A DNA stretch of 64,000 nt from Pseudonocardia halophobica (GCF_027922425.1 NZ_BSFQ01000004.1:70464-134463), one strand, 5' to 3'. Counted from the stretch's first letter, positions 1 to 8,437 are shown. Numbers and translations are program-made. Notes: generated from the sequence alone by a model not told the origin.

Positions 1-148
1 CCCACTGGATCGTCGTGGACCCGCCGCCGAGATCGCGCTCGATCGACGGGGCCGCGACGCCGACGATCGTCGCGTCCAGCAGGTCCATGATCTCGGCGAT
101 CAGTACGGCGGCGAGCGCGAGCCAGCGCCGGCGGTAGAGCGTCTCCAC
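1..148 (-). CDS. MFS drug-efflux transporter, N-terminal part only
   Basis: The reverse strand reads from a GTG at 148 off the left edge. About 49 residues are visible: a short basic N-terminus (YRRR), the first hydrophobic helix, and DLLDATIVGVAAPSIERDLG, which matches the first-helix motif (D-x-T-I/V-V-x-V-A-x-P-x-I) of 14-helix DHA2/EmrB-QacA multidrug exporters. A GAGGGGG stretch just upstream of the GTG is a good ribosome binding site. The gene is divergent from the TetR regulator, and the shared gap carries three copies of an inverted repeat, so it is probably that regulator's target. Substrate cannot be told from this fragment. Partial because of the window edge, not because it is broken. 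Confidence 0.75.
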   Translation of the reverse strand, partial: METLYRRRWLALAAVLIAEIMDLLDATIVGVAAPSIERDLGGGSTTIQW

Positions 149-162
149 GGGGCCCCCTCAGC

Positions 163-207
163 GAACACTGTTCGAAACGAACGCCGTTCTACTCCCGAAC
201 AGCGTTC
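163..207. promoter_or_regulatory. Triple GAAC-N3-GTTC operator between efflux gene and TetR gene
   Basis: Three copies of GAACnnnGTTC lie at 163-173, 179-189 and 197-207 (centres ACT, GCC, AGC), 16 and 18 bp apart start to start. The third ends on the base before the 208 GTG. They fill the divergent intergenic region, as expected for autoregulatory TetR operators. Binding by the neighbouring TetR protein is inferred. Confidence 0.7.
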
Positions 208-948
208 GTGTCAAATAGAATCGGTGGCGTGGAGCACGACCTGCCCGAGCCGCCCTGGCGCACCCCGCGCAAGCAGCCGGTGCGGCGCTCCCTGTCGCGG
301 GAGGCGATCGTCGAGGCCGCGATGGGGGTGCTGCGCAAGGAGGGCATCGACGGGGTGAGCATGCGCCGCGTCGCGACCGAGCTGTCGACCGGCGCGGCCT
401 CGCTCTACGCGCACGTCGCGAACAAGGACGAGCTCGTCGAGCTGCTGTTCGACGAGGTCGCCGCCGAGATCCCGCTGCCCGAGCCGGACCCGGAGCGCTG
501 GCGGGAGCAGCTCACGCAGCTGTGGGTCGACTCGCGGGCCGCGCTGATGCGCTACCGGGACATCGCCCGTGCCGCGCTCGGGTCGGTCCCGTTCGGACCC
601 AACGCGCTGCGCGTCACCGAGACGACCATGCGGCTGCTGCGGCTCGGCGGCGTCCCCGAGCAGGCGGTCGCCTGGGCGGCGGACGTCGTGGGGCTGTACG
701 TCAGCGCGAGTGCGGTCGAGGGCGCGATGCGGGCGCAGCGGGAGGAGGGGCACGGGCAGTGGGACGACCAGGCCCGGCAGATGCAGGAGTTCTTCGCCGC
801 ACTGCCGGCCGAGCGGTTCCCGACCTTCGTCTCGCTGCTGCCCCACCTGACCTCGGGCACGGACGAGGAGCGCTTCCGGTTCGGCCTCGAGCTGCTGGTG
901 AGCGGCCTCGCCGCGCTCGCTACAGGTCCCCGGGAAGAAGGTCCATGA
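208..948 (+). CDS. TetR/AcrR-family transcriptional repressor
   Basis: A 246-residue regulator. The DNA-binding helix-turn-helix is at about residues 29-75 (LSREAIVEAAMGVLRKEGID, then MRRVATELSTGAASLYAHVA and NKDEL), the layout of TetR proteins. The rest is a helical ligand and dimer domain like that of the TetR_C_1 group found in efflux regulators. It is divergent from the MFS exporter, so it probably represses that gene and itself through the three inverted repeats. The start is uncertain: GTG 208 abuts the last operator with no ribosome site; GTG 229 is an alternative that would trim seven residues and leaves the domain intact. The 3' end overlaps the convergent acetyltransferase gene by 29 bp. 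Confidence 0.85.
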   Translation: MSNRIGGVEHDLPEPPWRTPRKQPVRRSLSREAIVEAAMGVLRKEGIDGVSMRRVATELSTGAASLYAHVANKDELVELLFDEVAAEIPLPEPDPERWREQLTQLWVDSRAALMRYRDIARAALGSVPFGPNALRVTETTMRLLRLGGVPEQAVAWAADVVGLYVSASAVEGAMRAQREEGHGQWDDQARQMQEFFAALPAERFPTFVSLLPHLTSGTDEERFRFGLELLVSGLAALATGPREEGP

Positions 949-1486
949 GCAGGCCGTCGTGCCAGGTCCCGTCGGGGCTGCGCTCGTACTCGCGCATCAG
1001 GCCGACCCGCCGGAACCCCACCCGCTCGTAGCTGCGGATCGCCCGCTCGTTCGTCGCGGCGGGGTCGATGACGATCCGGTGGTGCCCGCGCACGTCGAAC
1101 AGGTGCCGGGCGAGCGTGCGCACGGCGTCGGCCCCGAGGCCCTGTCCGTGGGCGTCCGGGTGCAGCGCGACGTCGATGCCCGCGTGCCGGTAGTCGGGGT
1201 CCTCCTCCTCGTGGAACATGATCAGCCCGACGGTCTCGCGGTAGGCCTCGACCGCGTAGCAGTGCGGCCCGAGCAGCTCCCGGCGCACGCGCTCGAGGTC
1301 GTAGCCGGCCCACCACCGCTCGACCTCGGGGTGCTGCAGGATCTGCAGGAACTCGCCGACGTGCCGCGGCTCGGTGGGCCGCAGCACCACGGTCTGCCCG
1401 GCCAGTGCGCCGGTGCCGTCCGTCTCCGGCGGCTCGTCGCCGCGCAGCGGGACCGCGCCGGGTCCCGGGTGTCCGAGCGTGCTCAT
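920..1486 (-). CDS. GNAT-family N-acetyltransferase
   Basis: A 188-residue protein resembling the AAC(6')-like and RimJ/RimL-like acetyltransferases. After a short polar N-terminus the fold starts with VVLRPTEPRHVGEFLQILQ. The acetyl-CoA-binding loop is HPDAHGQGLGADAVRTLARH (Q/R-x-x-G-x-G/A motif), and motif B is NERAIRSYERVGFRRVGLMR. The ATG at 1486 overlaps the stop of the upstream phosphatase gene in an ATGA junction, so the two are translationally coupled. The acceptor could be an aminoglycoside, a protein terminus or a small amine; the sequence does not decide. Pairing with a PhoD-type phosphatase is not a known pathway. Confidence 0.82.
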   Translation of the reverse strand: MSTLGHPGPGAVPLRGDEPPETDGTGALAGQTVVLRPTEPRHVGEFLQILQHPEVERWWAGYDLERVRRELLGPHCYAVEAYRETVGLIMFHEEEDPDYRHAGIDVALHPDAHGQGLGADAVRTLARHLFDVRGHHRIVIDPAATNERAIRSYERVGFRRVGLMREYERSPDGTWHDGLLMDLLPGDL

Positions 1487-3138
1487 GCGTGGTCCTCCGC
1501 GCTGAGGGTGACGCGGGCCCGCTCGTCGAGCGCGGAGGCCGACCGGGGCTTCTCGAAGATCACCTCGGCGTGCCGGCCGTCGACGAGCAGGGTCGCGATG
1601 TGGTTGCCGAACAGGGGGGAGCCGACCCGGTCCCACTGCGGCCCGGGGGCCGGGGCGCCGTGGTGGGCGGCCCAGGCCCGGGCCCACGCGGCGGCGGGCT
1701 TCGACCAGGCGAGCCGGAACGCGGCCCGGACGGCCCCCGGCACGTGGTTGTGCACCGGGGAGCAGACGACCTGGTGGACGCGTGCCGCGCTCGCGGGCAC
1801 GCCGGGCAGCTCCGCCCGGGCCGTGTAGCTGTGGTGCACGTCACCGGACACTACCGTCACGGTCGCGGGCGGCCGCGGGCCCGCCCCGCGGGCGGCCCGC
1901 CCGACCACCTCGCCCAGCCGGTCGAACGACGCCCGGAACGCCGGCCAGTGCTCCATGTCCGCCGCCTGCCGGACGGCCTCGCCGATCCGGCCGCGCAACC
2001 CCGGGCGGGCCGCGGCGATCTCGTTGACCGTCTCGAGGTCGCCCAACGCCGGCGCGAGCAGCCAGGGCACGGACGTGCCGAGCAGCAGGTGGTCCACGTC
2101 CTCCCCGTCGGTGGTCGGGGCCGTCGCCTGCTCCTCCACCCAGGAGAACTCGCGCTCGCCGAGCATAAGGTGCTCGTCGCCGTCGAGGATCCGAGCGTTG
2201 CGCGAGTCGATCATCACCAGCCGGCTGCGGCCCATGTCCCAGCGAAAGCTGAAGCGCAGGCCCTTGCTGCCGTCGACCTCGGCGTCGGCGCGGTCGGCGA
2301 GGTCCACCAGCAGCGGCCAGACGTCGCCCTCCGCGGCCTGCACCTTCGTCCAGTCCGGGTCGGCGGCCAGCTCCTCGGGGGAGAGGTTGCCGAGGTGCTG
2401 GTAGACCCAGTACGAGGCCAGCGCGGAGCGGATGCGCTCGCGCCACCACGGCGTGCGCGCCATCTCCGCGCGCCAGGTCGCCGAGGTGTTCCAGTCGTCC
2501 CGCACGTCGTGGTCGTCGAAGATCATCGCCGTCGGCACGGTGGACATCACCCAGCGGATCTCCGGGTCGATCCAGGAGTCCCGGTAGAGGCCGACGTACT
2601 CGTCGAAGCCCACGATCTCGTCGTCCGGCCAGTCGGGGTGCCGGTCCCGGCGGCCGGCGATCCGGCGGCGGGTCTGCGGGGTGAGCTCGTCGGCGTAGAC
2701 CTGGTCGCCGAGCAGCAGCAGTGCCGACGGCCACTCCTCGGCGGGGCGGCCGGCCATCCGGGCGGAGTAGGCGTCGAGGGCGTCGAGGCCGAAGAGCGCG
2801 GCCAGCTTCCGGTCCGAGAGCTTGACGTACCGGCAGGAACCGAACACGATCCGCGCCCGCCCGGCGGTGCGCGGCCCGCGCGTGGGGATCACGCTCGGCG
2901 GGAACGGGCTGTGCGGCAGTGGCCAGGCGCGCTCGCCGTCGACGTGCACCTCGTACGGGATCCGCGCGTCGGGCTCCAGCCCGGTCACCACGACGAGCGC
3001 GAAGTGGTGCCCCGCGACCTCGAACGTCCGCGCGCTGCTGCCCAGGACCTCGACCGTGGCCGGGCGTGCCGTCTGCACCCACACGACGGCCGTGGTCTCA
3101 CCGACGTGGCGCAGGACGGGGCCGAGGAGGAGGGTCAC
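1483..3138 (-). CDS. PhoD-like alkaline phosphatase/phosphodiesterase
   Basis: A 551-residue metallophosphoesterase of the PhoD family. An N-terminal beta domain (VLRHVGETTAVVWVQT, about residues 7-90) is followed by the catalytic domain with metal-ligand signatures FGSC (near 100), LLLGDQVYADE (near 142) and FDDHDVRDDWN (near 205), then GDVHHSYTA toward the C-terminus. Classical PhoD proteins are Tat-exported; this one lacks a signal peptide and starts directly with MTLLLGPVLRHVGETTAVVW, so it is likely cytoplasmic and belongs to the PhoD-like group found in many actinobacteria. First gene of a two-gene unit with the acetyltransferase. The physiological phosphoester is unknown. Confidence 0.85.
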   Translation of the reverse strand: MTLLLGPVLRHVGETTAVVWVQTARPATVEVLGSSARTFEVAGHHFALVVVTGLEPDARIPYEVHVDGERAWPLPHSPFPPSVIPTRGPRTAGRARIVFGSCRYVKLSDRKLAALFGLDALDAYSARMAGRPAEEWPSALLLLGDQVYADELTPQTRRRIAGRRDRHPDWPDDEIVGFDEYVGLYRDSWIDPEIRWVMSTVPTAMIFDDHDVRDDWNTSATWRAEMARTPWWRERIRSALASYWVYQHLGNLSPEELAADPDWTKVQAAEGDVWPLLVDLADRADAEVDGSKGLRFSFRWDMGRSRLVMIDSRNARILDGDEHLMLGEREFSWVEEQATAPTTDGEDVDHLLLGTSVPWLLAPALGDLETVNEIAAARPGLRGRIGEAVRQAADMEHWPAFRASFDRLGEVVGRAARGAGPRPPATVTVVSGDVHHSYTARAELPGVPASAARVHQVVCSPVHNHVPGAVRAAFRLAWSKPAAAWARAWAAHHGAPAPGPQWDRVGSPLFGNHIATLLVDGRHAEVIFEKPRSASALDERARVTLSAEDHA

Positions 3139-3147
3139 GCCGTCACG

Positions 3148-4113
3148 CTAACGGGTGCTCCGATCGTCCGCGTGATCCAGTGCGAGCAGGGCGGCGCCGA
3201 TCTTGCCGGCGGCGCTGCCGAACGTGCTCGGCAGCACCGGGACCAGCGGCCGGACCGACTTCGCGTAGGCGAACTCGGCCGCCGCTTCGCGCAGCGGGGC
3301 GAGCAGCAGCTCGCCCGTGTCGACCACGCCCCCGCCGATCACCACGGCGTCGAGCTCGAAGATCGTGGTGACGGACGCGATGCCGATGCCGAGCCACCGG
3401 GCCAGGGTCTGGAACAGCCGCCGCGCCGTCGGGTCGCCCTGCAGCGCCGCCTCCGTGACGATCTGCCCCGTGACCTCGACGTTCTTCTCGCGGGCCAGCC
3501 TGGCGATCAGCCCGTCGGGATTCGCCGCGGCGGCCTCGCGGCCGGTGCGGGTCAGGGCCGTGCCCGAGGCGAGCGACTCGAGGCAGCCGCGGTTGCCGCA
3601 GCCGCAGAGCGGGCCGTTCGGGTCCACGATGATGTGCCCCAGCTCGGCGCCGAGCCCGTGCGGTCCGCGATAGATCCGGCCGCCCAGCACGATCCCGCTG
3701 CCCACCCCGGTCCCGACGGTGACCAGCACCATCTCCTTGTGGAGGGTGTCGCCGAGACGGGCCTCGGCCAGTCCGGCCACGTTCGCGTCGTTGTCGACGA
3801 CCGCGGGCAGGCCGGTCGCCTCCTCGATCTCGGCCCGCACGGCCCAGTCGCGGTAGGCGTTGTTCGGCGCCCACAGGATCTGCCCGCTCGGCCACGCGAC
3901 GGTCCCCGCCGCACCCACCCCGACGGCCACGACCCCGGGGTTCTTGCGCCGCAGTGTGTCGATCATCCCGAGCAGCAGACGCGACATGGTCGGCGCGTCC
4001 GAGGTCGCGGGAGTCGGTTCGGTCAGCTCGTCGACGACCGTCCCGTCCTCGGCCACCACGGCGCCGGCGACCTTGGTGCCGCCGATGTCCAGTCCGATCG
4101 CGTGTCTCGCCAC
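3148..4113 (-). CDS. glk: ROK-family glucokinase
   Basis: A 321-residue sugar kinase of the ROK family, expected to phosphorylate glucose with ATP in the cytoplasm. The phosphate loop is IGLDIGGTKVAG (residues 6-17). DNDANVAGLAEARLG holds the catalytic Asp, GLGAELGHIIV is the ROK signature, and LCGCGNRGCLE is the zinc-binding CxCGxxGCxE motif. Length fits the actinobacterial GlkA group (about 315-330). The GTG at 4113 gives the normal N-terminus; a -10-like AATCAT ends six bases upstream, so the message may be leaderless. It lies 10 bp downstream of the phosphatase promoter region on the same strand and is probably transcribed separately. Glucose specificity is inferred. Confidence 0.85.
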   Translation of the reverse strand: MARHAIGLDIGGTKVAGAVVAEDGTVVDELTEPTPATSDAPTMSRLLLGMIDTLRRKNPGVVAVGVGAAGTVAWPSGQILWAPNNAYRDWAVRAEIEEATGLPAVVDNDANVAGLAEARLGDTLHKEMVLVTVGTGVGSGIVLGGRIYRGPHGLGAELGHIIVDPNGPLCGCGNRGCLESLASGTALTRTGREAAAANPDGLIARLAREKNVEVTGQIVTEAALQGDPTARRLFQTLARWLGIGIASVTTIFELDAVVIGGGVVDTGELLLAPLREAAAEFAYAKSVRPLVPVLPSTFGSAAGKIGAALLALDHADDRSTR

Positions 4114-4194
4114 CCCGGCATGATTCCGAACGTGGGGGGTCCCCCGCCAGCGGCACCCGTGTTTGCCACCCGCGTGCGTGGGGAACGCGACCCC

Positions 4195-5442
4195 ATGCCT
4201 GTGTTGCGTCGTGTGGCCCGTCCCATGCTGGCCGCCATCTTCATCTCGGGCGGAATCAACGCGTTGCGTCAACCCCAGGCGCACGCCGAGGCCGCCAAGC
4301 CCGTCCTGGACTACGCCGCGCCCGCGATCGACAAGGCCGTGGAGATGTCCCCGCTGGAGAGGCGCCCCGACGACGAGACGCTGGTGAAGGTCGAGGCCGG
4401 CGTCAAGGTCGCGGCCGGCACCCTGCTCGCGCTGGGGAAGATGCCCCGCACCTCGTCGGCCGCGCTCGCCGCCACCCTGATCCCGACCACACTGGCCGCG
4501 CACCGCTTCTGGGAGGAGTCCGACCCGGAGGCCAAGCAGGCCCAGCAGATCCACTTCCTGAAGAACGTCAGCCTGCTCGGCGGCCTGATGATCGCCGCGG
4601 CCGACACCCACGGCAAGCCGTCGGTCGCCTGGCGCAGCCGGAAGGCCGCCGAGGCCGCCGCGGCCGCGCTGGAGAAGCGCGCCGACGCCCTCTCCGGGGC
4701 GGCGCACAGCGCCACCGACTCGATGTCCGGGCTGGTCTCCGGCCTCGGCGGGTCGGGTTCGTCGGCCGGGCACGACCTGGTCGGTAAGGCGTCCGCCCTG
4801 TCCGACTCGTTGTCGGCCACCGTCGCGGACACGGCGCCGGTCGTGAAGGCGCGGGCCGCGGAGCTCGGCTCGGCCGCGGCCGAGCGCGCCGCCGCCCTCG
4901 GGGCCGCCGCCTCCGTGCTGGGCGCGACGGCGTCCGACCGCGCGTCCGGCTGGGCCGCCACCGCGTCGGACCAGGCGTCGGTGTGGGGCGAGGACCTGTC
5001 GAAGCGTGCCGCGAAGGCCGCGAAGAAGGCCGAGAAGCGCGGCGCGGCGCTGCGCAAGGAGGTCGACAAGCGCAGCGCGGAGTGGCAGAAGGAGCTCGAC
5101 CGGCGCGGCAAGGCCTGGGAGAAGCTCGCCGACCAGAAGGGCGAGGCCTGGGCCAAGGCCGCGTCGAAGAAGCGGGCCCAGTGGGAGAAGGTGGCCGACA
5201 AGAAGCGCGCCGAGTGGGAGAAGAGCGCGCGCAGGGCCGCGAAGAAGGCCCGCAAGCAGGCCCCCGGCTACGTCGACCAGCTGACCGCGCTCGCCGCGCA
5301 CGCCGGTGAGCAGGTGTCGCGCTTCGGCAGCGACGTCGCCCACCGCGCCGCCGAGGCCGGCTCGACCGCGGGCACCGCCGGCGCCAAGGCCGTCGAGGGG
5401 ATCGCCAAGGACGCGCGCAAGCGCGCCAAGGCCGTCGCCTGA
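4195..5442 (+). CDS. DoxX-like membrane protein with 11-residue Trp-repeat helix
   Basis: A 415-residue protein in two parts. Residues 1-150 form a DoxX-type membrane domain: MLAAIFISGGINAL, VAAGTLLALGK, LAATLIPTTLAAHRFWEESD and HFLKNVSLLGGLMIAA look like its helices. The remainder is soluble, rich in Ala, Lys and Glu, and predicted helical. From residue 243 to 363 it runs in eleven-residue units, most ending in Trp (RKEVDKRSAEW, QKELDRRGKAW, EKLADQKGEAW and so on), a hendecad pattern expected to make a long amphipathic or coiled-coil helix. The ATG at 4195 is the first start giving the DoxX N-terminus, although a weak ribosome site precedes it. A strong hairpin terminator follows. Function unknown. 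Confidence 0.8.
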   Translation: MPVLRRVARPMLAAIFISGGINALRQPQAHAEAAKPVLDYAAPAIDKAVEMSPLERRPDDETLVKVEAGVKVAAGTLLALGKMPRTSSAALAATLIPTTLAAHRFWEESDPEAKQAQQIHFLKNVSLLGGLMIAAADTHGKPSVAWRSRKAAEAAAAALEKRADALSGAAHSATDSMSGLVSGLGGSGSSAGHDLVGKASALSDSLSATVADTAPVVKARAAELGSAAAERAAALGAAASVLGATASDRASGWAATASDQASVWGEDLSKRAAKAAKKAEKRGAALRKEVDKRSAEWQKELDRRGKAWEKLADQKGEAWAKAASKKRAQWEKVADKKRAEWEKSARRAAKKARKQAPGYVDQLTALAAHAGEQVSRFGSDVAHRAAEAGSTAGTAGAKAVEGIAKDARKRAKAVA

Positions 5443-5473
5443 CCCGCAGGACCCGTACGGCCCGGAAAGCCCC

Positions 5474-5507
5474 GGCCCCGCCACCGACGTGCCCCGGTGG
5501 CGGGGCC
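5474..5507 (+). terminator. Rho-independent-type hairpin after the DoxX-like gene
   Basis: A perfect 13-bp stem (GGCCCCGCCACCG at 5474-5486, complement at 5495-5507) with an 8-nt loop, 31 bp past the stop codon. There is no T-run, as is usual for terminators in GC-rich actinobacteria. Confidence 0.75.
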
Positions 5508-5530
5508 GTTCCGTGTGCGGCACCGCCCCC

Positions 5531-5605
5531 CGCGAGTCGGGAGTTCCGGCACCGCGAGTCGGGAGTTCCGGCACCGCGAGTCGGGAGTTCCGGCACCGCG
5601 AGTCG
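5531..5605. repeat. 22-bp tandem repeat, three units plus a partial one
   Basis: The unit CGCGAGTCGGGAGTTCCGGC + AC is repeated exactly at 5531-5552, 5553-5574 and 5575-5596, followed by CGCGAGTCG at 5597-5605. There are no spacers, so it is not CRISPR. The same unit recurs at 9241-9304, marking it as a dispersed intergenic repeat. Both copies lie outside coding sequence. Confidence 0.9.
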
Positions 5606-5686
5606 CGCTGTGGCCCTCGCGGGCCGCGCTCCGGCGCGATCCCGCCGACCGTGCGCCGTCGCCGGGCCGTCACGTACCGTGGCCGG

Positions 5687-5950
5687 ATGCCCGCAGCCTC
5701 GGAGGAGGACTGGGACGACTGGGTCGCCGCCCGGACGCCCCGGCCCAACCCCGCCGACGAGCCCCCGCGCGACACCTACTGGTTCGTCGGCGGCCCGCTC
5801 GACGGCCGGGTCCGCACCCGCCCGGCCGAGCAGGAGGCGCCGGCCGTCGTCCGGCACGTCCACCTGCACGGCGGGCCGAAGATCGTCCACCACTACGACC
5901 TGCACGAGGTCGCGGGACACGGCGGCGAGTACCGGCTGCGCGAGGAGTGA
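5687..5950 (+). CDS. Small conserved-looking protein of unknown function
   Basis: An 87-residue, acidic protein. It is rich in Asp/Trp at the start (EEDWDDWVAART), has a central YWFVGGPLDGRV segment and ends with several His residues (RHVHLHGGPKIVHHYDLHEV). No membrane helix or signal peptide. A TACCGT box at 5675-5680 ends exactly six bases before the ATG, the arrangement of leaderless actinobacterial genes, which supports both start and reality of the gene. The segment GGPLDG followed by a short beta-rich tail is reminiscent of small phage-type proteins, but I do not recognise the family. The next operon starts 21 bp downstream. Confidence 0.65.
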   Translation: MPAASEEDWDDWVAARTPRPNPADEPPRDTYWFVGGPLDGRVRTRPAEQEAPAVVRHVHLHGGPKIVHHYDLHEVAGHGGEYRLREE

Positions 5951-5971
5951 TCGTGCGGTAGGACTCCAGGG

Positions 5972-7156
5972 ATGGGTCCTGCGTACGTGATCGGCACGCA
6001 CGACACGAAGGGCGCGGAGCTGCGCCACGTCGCGGAGCTGCTCCGCGCCGCGGGTCTGGCCGTGACCTCGGTGGACGTGTCCACCTCCGACAAGGGCGCC
6101 GCGCGGGCGGACGTGTCCGCCGCCGAGGTCGCCGCCGCCCACCCGGACGGGGTCGACGCCGTCTTCACCGGCGACCGGGGCACCGCGGTCGCGGCGATGG
6201 CCGTCGCGCTGGAGCGCTGGCTGCCCGCCCGGGAGGTCGGCGGGGTGCTCGGCCTCGGCGGATCCGGCGGCACCGCGCTGGTCACGCCGGCGATGCGCGC
6301 GTTGCCGGTCGGCGTGCCCAAGGTGATGGTGTCGACGGTCGCGTCCGGCGACACCGCGCCGTACGTTGGTGCCGCGGACATCGCGATGCTCTACTCGGTC
6401 ACGGACGTCGCCGGGCTGAACCGCATCTCCCGGCTCGTCCTCGGCAACGCCGCGCACATGCTCGCCGGGGCGCTGACCCGCGAGATCCCGGCGGGGGAGG
6501 ACCGGCCGGCCGTCGGGCTGACCATGTTCGGCGTGACGACGCCGCTGGTCACCGCCGTCGTCGAACGGCTGGGGTCCGAGGTGGACCCGTTGGTCTTCCA
6601 CGCGACCGGCACCGGCGGGCAGGCGATGGAGAAGCTCGTCGACGACGGCCTGGTCTCCTCCGTCCTCGACCTCACCACCACCGAGGTGGCCGACCTGCTC
6701 GTCGGCGGGGTCATGGCGGCGGGGGAGGACCGGCTCGACGCGATCGCCCGCACCGGGGTGCCGTACGTCGGCTCGGTCGGGGCCGTCGACATGGTCAACT
6801 TCGGGGCGCGGGACACCGTGCCGGCCCGCTTCGCCGATCGCCTCTTCTACGAGCACAACCCGCAGGTCACGCTCATGCGGACCACGCCGGACGAGAACGC
6901 CGCGATCGGGGACTTCCTCGCCCGCAAGATCAACGCGTTCACCGGGCCGGCGCTGTTCCTCGTCCCGACCGGCGGGGTGTCGCTGCTCGACGTGCCCGGG
7001 CAGCCGTTCCACGACGCGGAGGCCGACGCGGCCCTGCTCGCCGCGCTGGAGTCCGGACTGGACAGCCACGCCGTGCTGCGGAAGGTTCCGGTGGCGATCA
7101 ACGATCCCGAGTTCGCCGACGCGGTCGTCGCCGCGTGGCGGGAGGTGACGGCATGA
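5972..7156 (+). CDS. UPF0261/Tm-1-like ATP-binding protein
   Basis: A 394-residue member of UPF0261 (Tm-1 N-terminal type). It starts with [20 protein letters not shown], the diagnostic G-T-x-D-T-K segment, has the glycine loop [18 protein letters not shown] (about residues 90-107) and FGVTTP, and ends like other family members. The plant Tm-1 protein of this family binds ATP and a viral replicase; the bacterial role is not known. The gene overlaps the next by ATGA and is followed by a PEP-hydrolase-like TIM barrel, a pairing seen repeatedly in this family and sometimes as a fusion. A TAGGAC box seven bases upstream suggests a leaderless start. It probably acts with the next protein in a cytoplasmic catabolic or repair step. 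Confidence 0.82.
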   Translation: MGPAYVIGTHDTKGAELRHVAELLRAAGLAVTSVDVSTSDKGAARADVSAAEVAAAHPDGVDAVFTGDRGTAVAAMAVALERWLPAREVGGVLGLGGSGGTALVTPAMRALPVGVPKVMVSTVASGDTAPYVGAADIAMLYSVTDVAGLNRISRLVLGNAAHMLAGALTREIPAGEDRPAVGLTMFGVTTPLVTAVVERLGSEVDPLVFHATGTGGQAMEKLVDDGLVSSVLDLTTTEVADLLVGGVMAAGEDRLDAIARTGVPYVGSVGAVDMVNFGARDTVPARFADRLFYEHNPQVTLMRTTPDENAAIGDFLARKINAFTGPALFLVPTGGVSLLDVPGQPFHDAEADAALLAALESGLDSHAVLRKVPVAINDPEFADAVVAAWREVTA

Positions 7157-7989
7157 GGTTCCGCCGCGCGGAGCTGGTGGAGCGGTTCCGGGACATGGCC
7201 CGCCGCGGCGAGCCGATCGTCGGCGGGGGAGCGGGTACCGGACTGTCGGCGAAGTGCGAGGAGGCCGGCGGGATCGACCTCATCGTGATCTACAACTCCG
7301 GCCGCTACCGGATGGCCGGTCGGGGCTCGCTCGCCGGGCTGCTCGCCTACGGCAACGCCAACGACATCGTCGTCGAGATGGCTGCCGAGGTGCTGCCGGT
7401 CGTGCGGCACACGCCGGTCCTGGCCGGCGTCAACGGCACCGACCCGTTCTTGCTCACCGACCGCTTCCTCCGCGAGCTGGCCGACCTCGGCTTCGCCGGG
7501 ATCCAGAACTTCCCGACCGTCGGCCTGATCGACGGCGTGTTCCGGGCCAACCTCGAGGAGACGGGCATGGGGTACGGGCTGGAGGTCGACCTCGTGGAGG
7601 CAGCACGCCGCCTCGACCTGCTGACCACGCCGTACGTCTTCTCGGCCGCGGACGCCCGCGCCATGACCCGAGCGGGCGCCGACATCGTGGTGTGCCACAT
7701 GGGACTCACCACCGGCGGCTCCATCGGGGCGGAGACCGCGAAGTCGCTCGACGACTGCGTCACGCTGATCGACGAGTGGTCCGCCGCGGCCCTCGAGGAG
7801 CGCGACGACGTGCTGGTCCTCTGCCACGGCGGCCCGATCGCCATGCCGGAGGACGCCGCGTACGTGCTGGGCCGGACCAAGGCCTGCCACGGGTTCTACG
7901 GCGCGTCCTCCATGGAGCGCCTGCCCACCGAGACCGCGCTGGTCGAGCAGGCCCGCGCCTTCAAGAACGCCCTGCACCGAGAGGACTGA
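7153..7989 (+). CDS. Phosphoenolpyruvate hydrolase-like TIM-barrel protein
   Basis: A 278-residue protein of the TIM-barrel signal transduction/PEP-hydrolase group, related to the isocitrate lyase/PEP mutase superfamily. Recognisable segments are [20 protein letters not shown] near the start, [20 protein letters not shown], the barrel strand [16 protein letters not shown], and VLCHGGPI near the C-terminus. Known relatives cleave carbon-carbon or phosphoester bonds of small acids, but the reaction here is not established. ATG at 7153 overlaps the UPF0261 stop (ATGA), so both proteins are probably made in equal amounts and may form one enzyme. Confidence 0.8.
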   Translation: MRFRRAELVERFRDMARRGEPIVGGGAGTGLSAKCEEAGGIDLIVIYNSGRYRMAGRGSLAGLLAYGNANDIVVEMAAEVLPVVRHTPVLAGVNGTDPFLLTDRFLRELADLGFAGIQNFPTVGLIDGVFRANLEETGMGYGLEVDLVEAARRLDLLTTPYVFSAADARAMTRAGADIVVCHMGLTTGGSIGAETAKSLDDCVTLIDEWSAAALEERDDVLVLCHGGPIAMPEDAAYVLGRTKACHGFYGASSMERLPTETALVEQARAFKNALHRED

Positions 7990-7992
7990 GCC

Positions 7993-8430
7993 ATGCCGCG
8001 TCCGTACGCCAGTGGAGTCGTCGCCGCGCCCGCCGACGAGGTCTGGGCGCTGTTGCGCGCCTTCAACGACCTGCCCGCGTTCCTGCCCGCGATCGCGAAC
8101 AGCGAGATCGTCGAGGGCACGGACGGCGCGGTCGGGGCCGTCCGCAGGCTCACCCTGGCCGACGGTGGGGACCCGTTCGACGAGAAGCTGCTCGCGATGG
8201 ACGATGCCGACCGCACCCTCACCTACGCCTTCACCGGTGCGAACCCCTTCAACGCACGCCGCTACGTGTCCACGGTCCGCGTCGCACCGATCACCGACAC
8301 CGGCGAGAGCTTCGTCGAGTGGTGGGCGGAGTACGACGCGGACGCAGGCCAGGAGGGGGAGCTGAACCGGACCTTCGCGCAGGGCGTCTACGCCGGCGGC
8401 ATCGACGGCCTGCGGACGAAGCTCGCCTGA
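7993..8430 (+). CDS. SRPBCC-family (polyketide-cyclase/MxaD-like) protein
   Basis: A 145-residue START-like small-molecule binding protein. The N-terminus ASGVVAAPADEVWALLRAFN is the usual SRPBCC beginning (strand, then two short helices), followed by the curved sheet with GAVRRLTLADG and the long C-terminal helix DGLRTKLA. It lies three bases after the PEP-hydrolase-like gene and completes a three-gene operon. Such proteins bind hydrophobic or aromatic ligands; here it may bind the unknown substrate or product of the two preceding proteins. No catalytic residue can be assigned. Confidence 0.8.
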   Translation: MPRPYASGVVAAPADEVWALLRAFNDLPAFLPAIANSEIVEGTDGAVGAVRRLTLADGGDPFDEKLLAMDDADRTLTYAFTGANPFNARRYVSTVRVAPITDTGESFVEWWAEYDADAGQEGELNRTFAQGVYAGGIDGLRTKLA

Positions 8431-8437
8431 GGCCCGC

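Noticed and set aside
1405..4190. Long forward-strand reading frame opposite the phosphatase and kinase genes
   Set aside because: Arg/Pro/Gly/Ala-rich shadow of reverse-strand genes with no domains; only its 3' part from ATG 4195 is a real gene.
5531..5605. Possible CRISPR array
   Set aside because: The 22-bp units are directly adjacent with no spacers and no cas genes are present.
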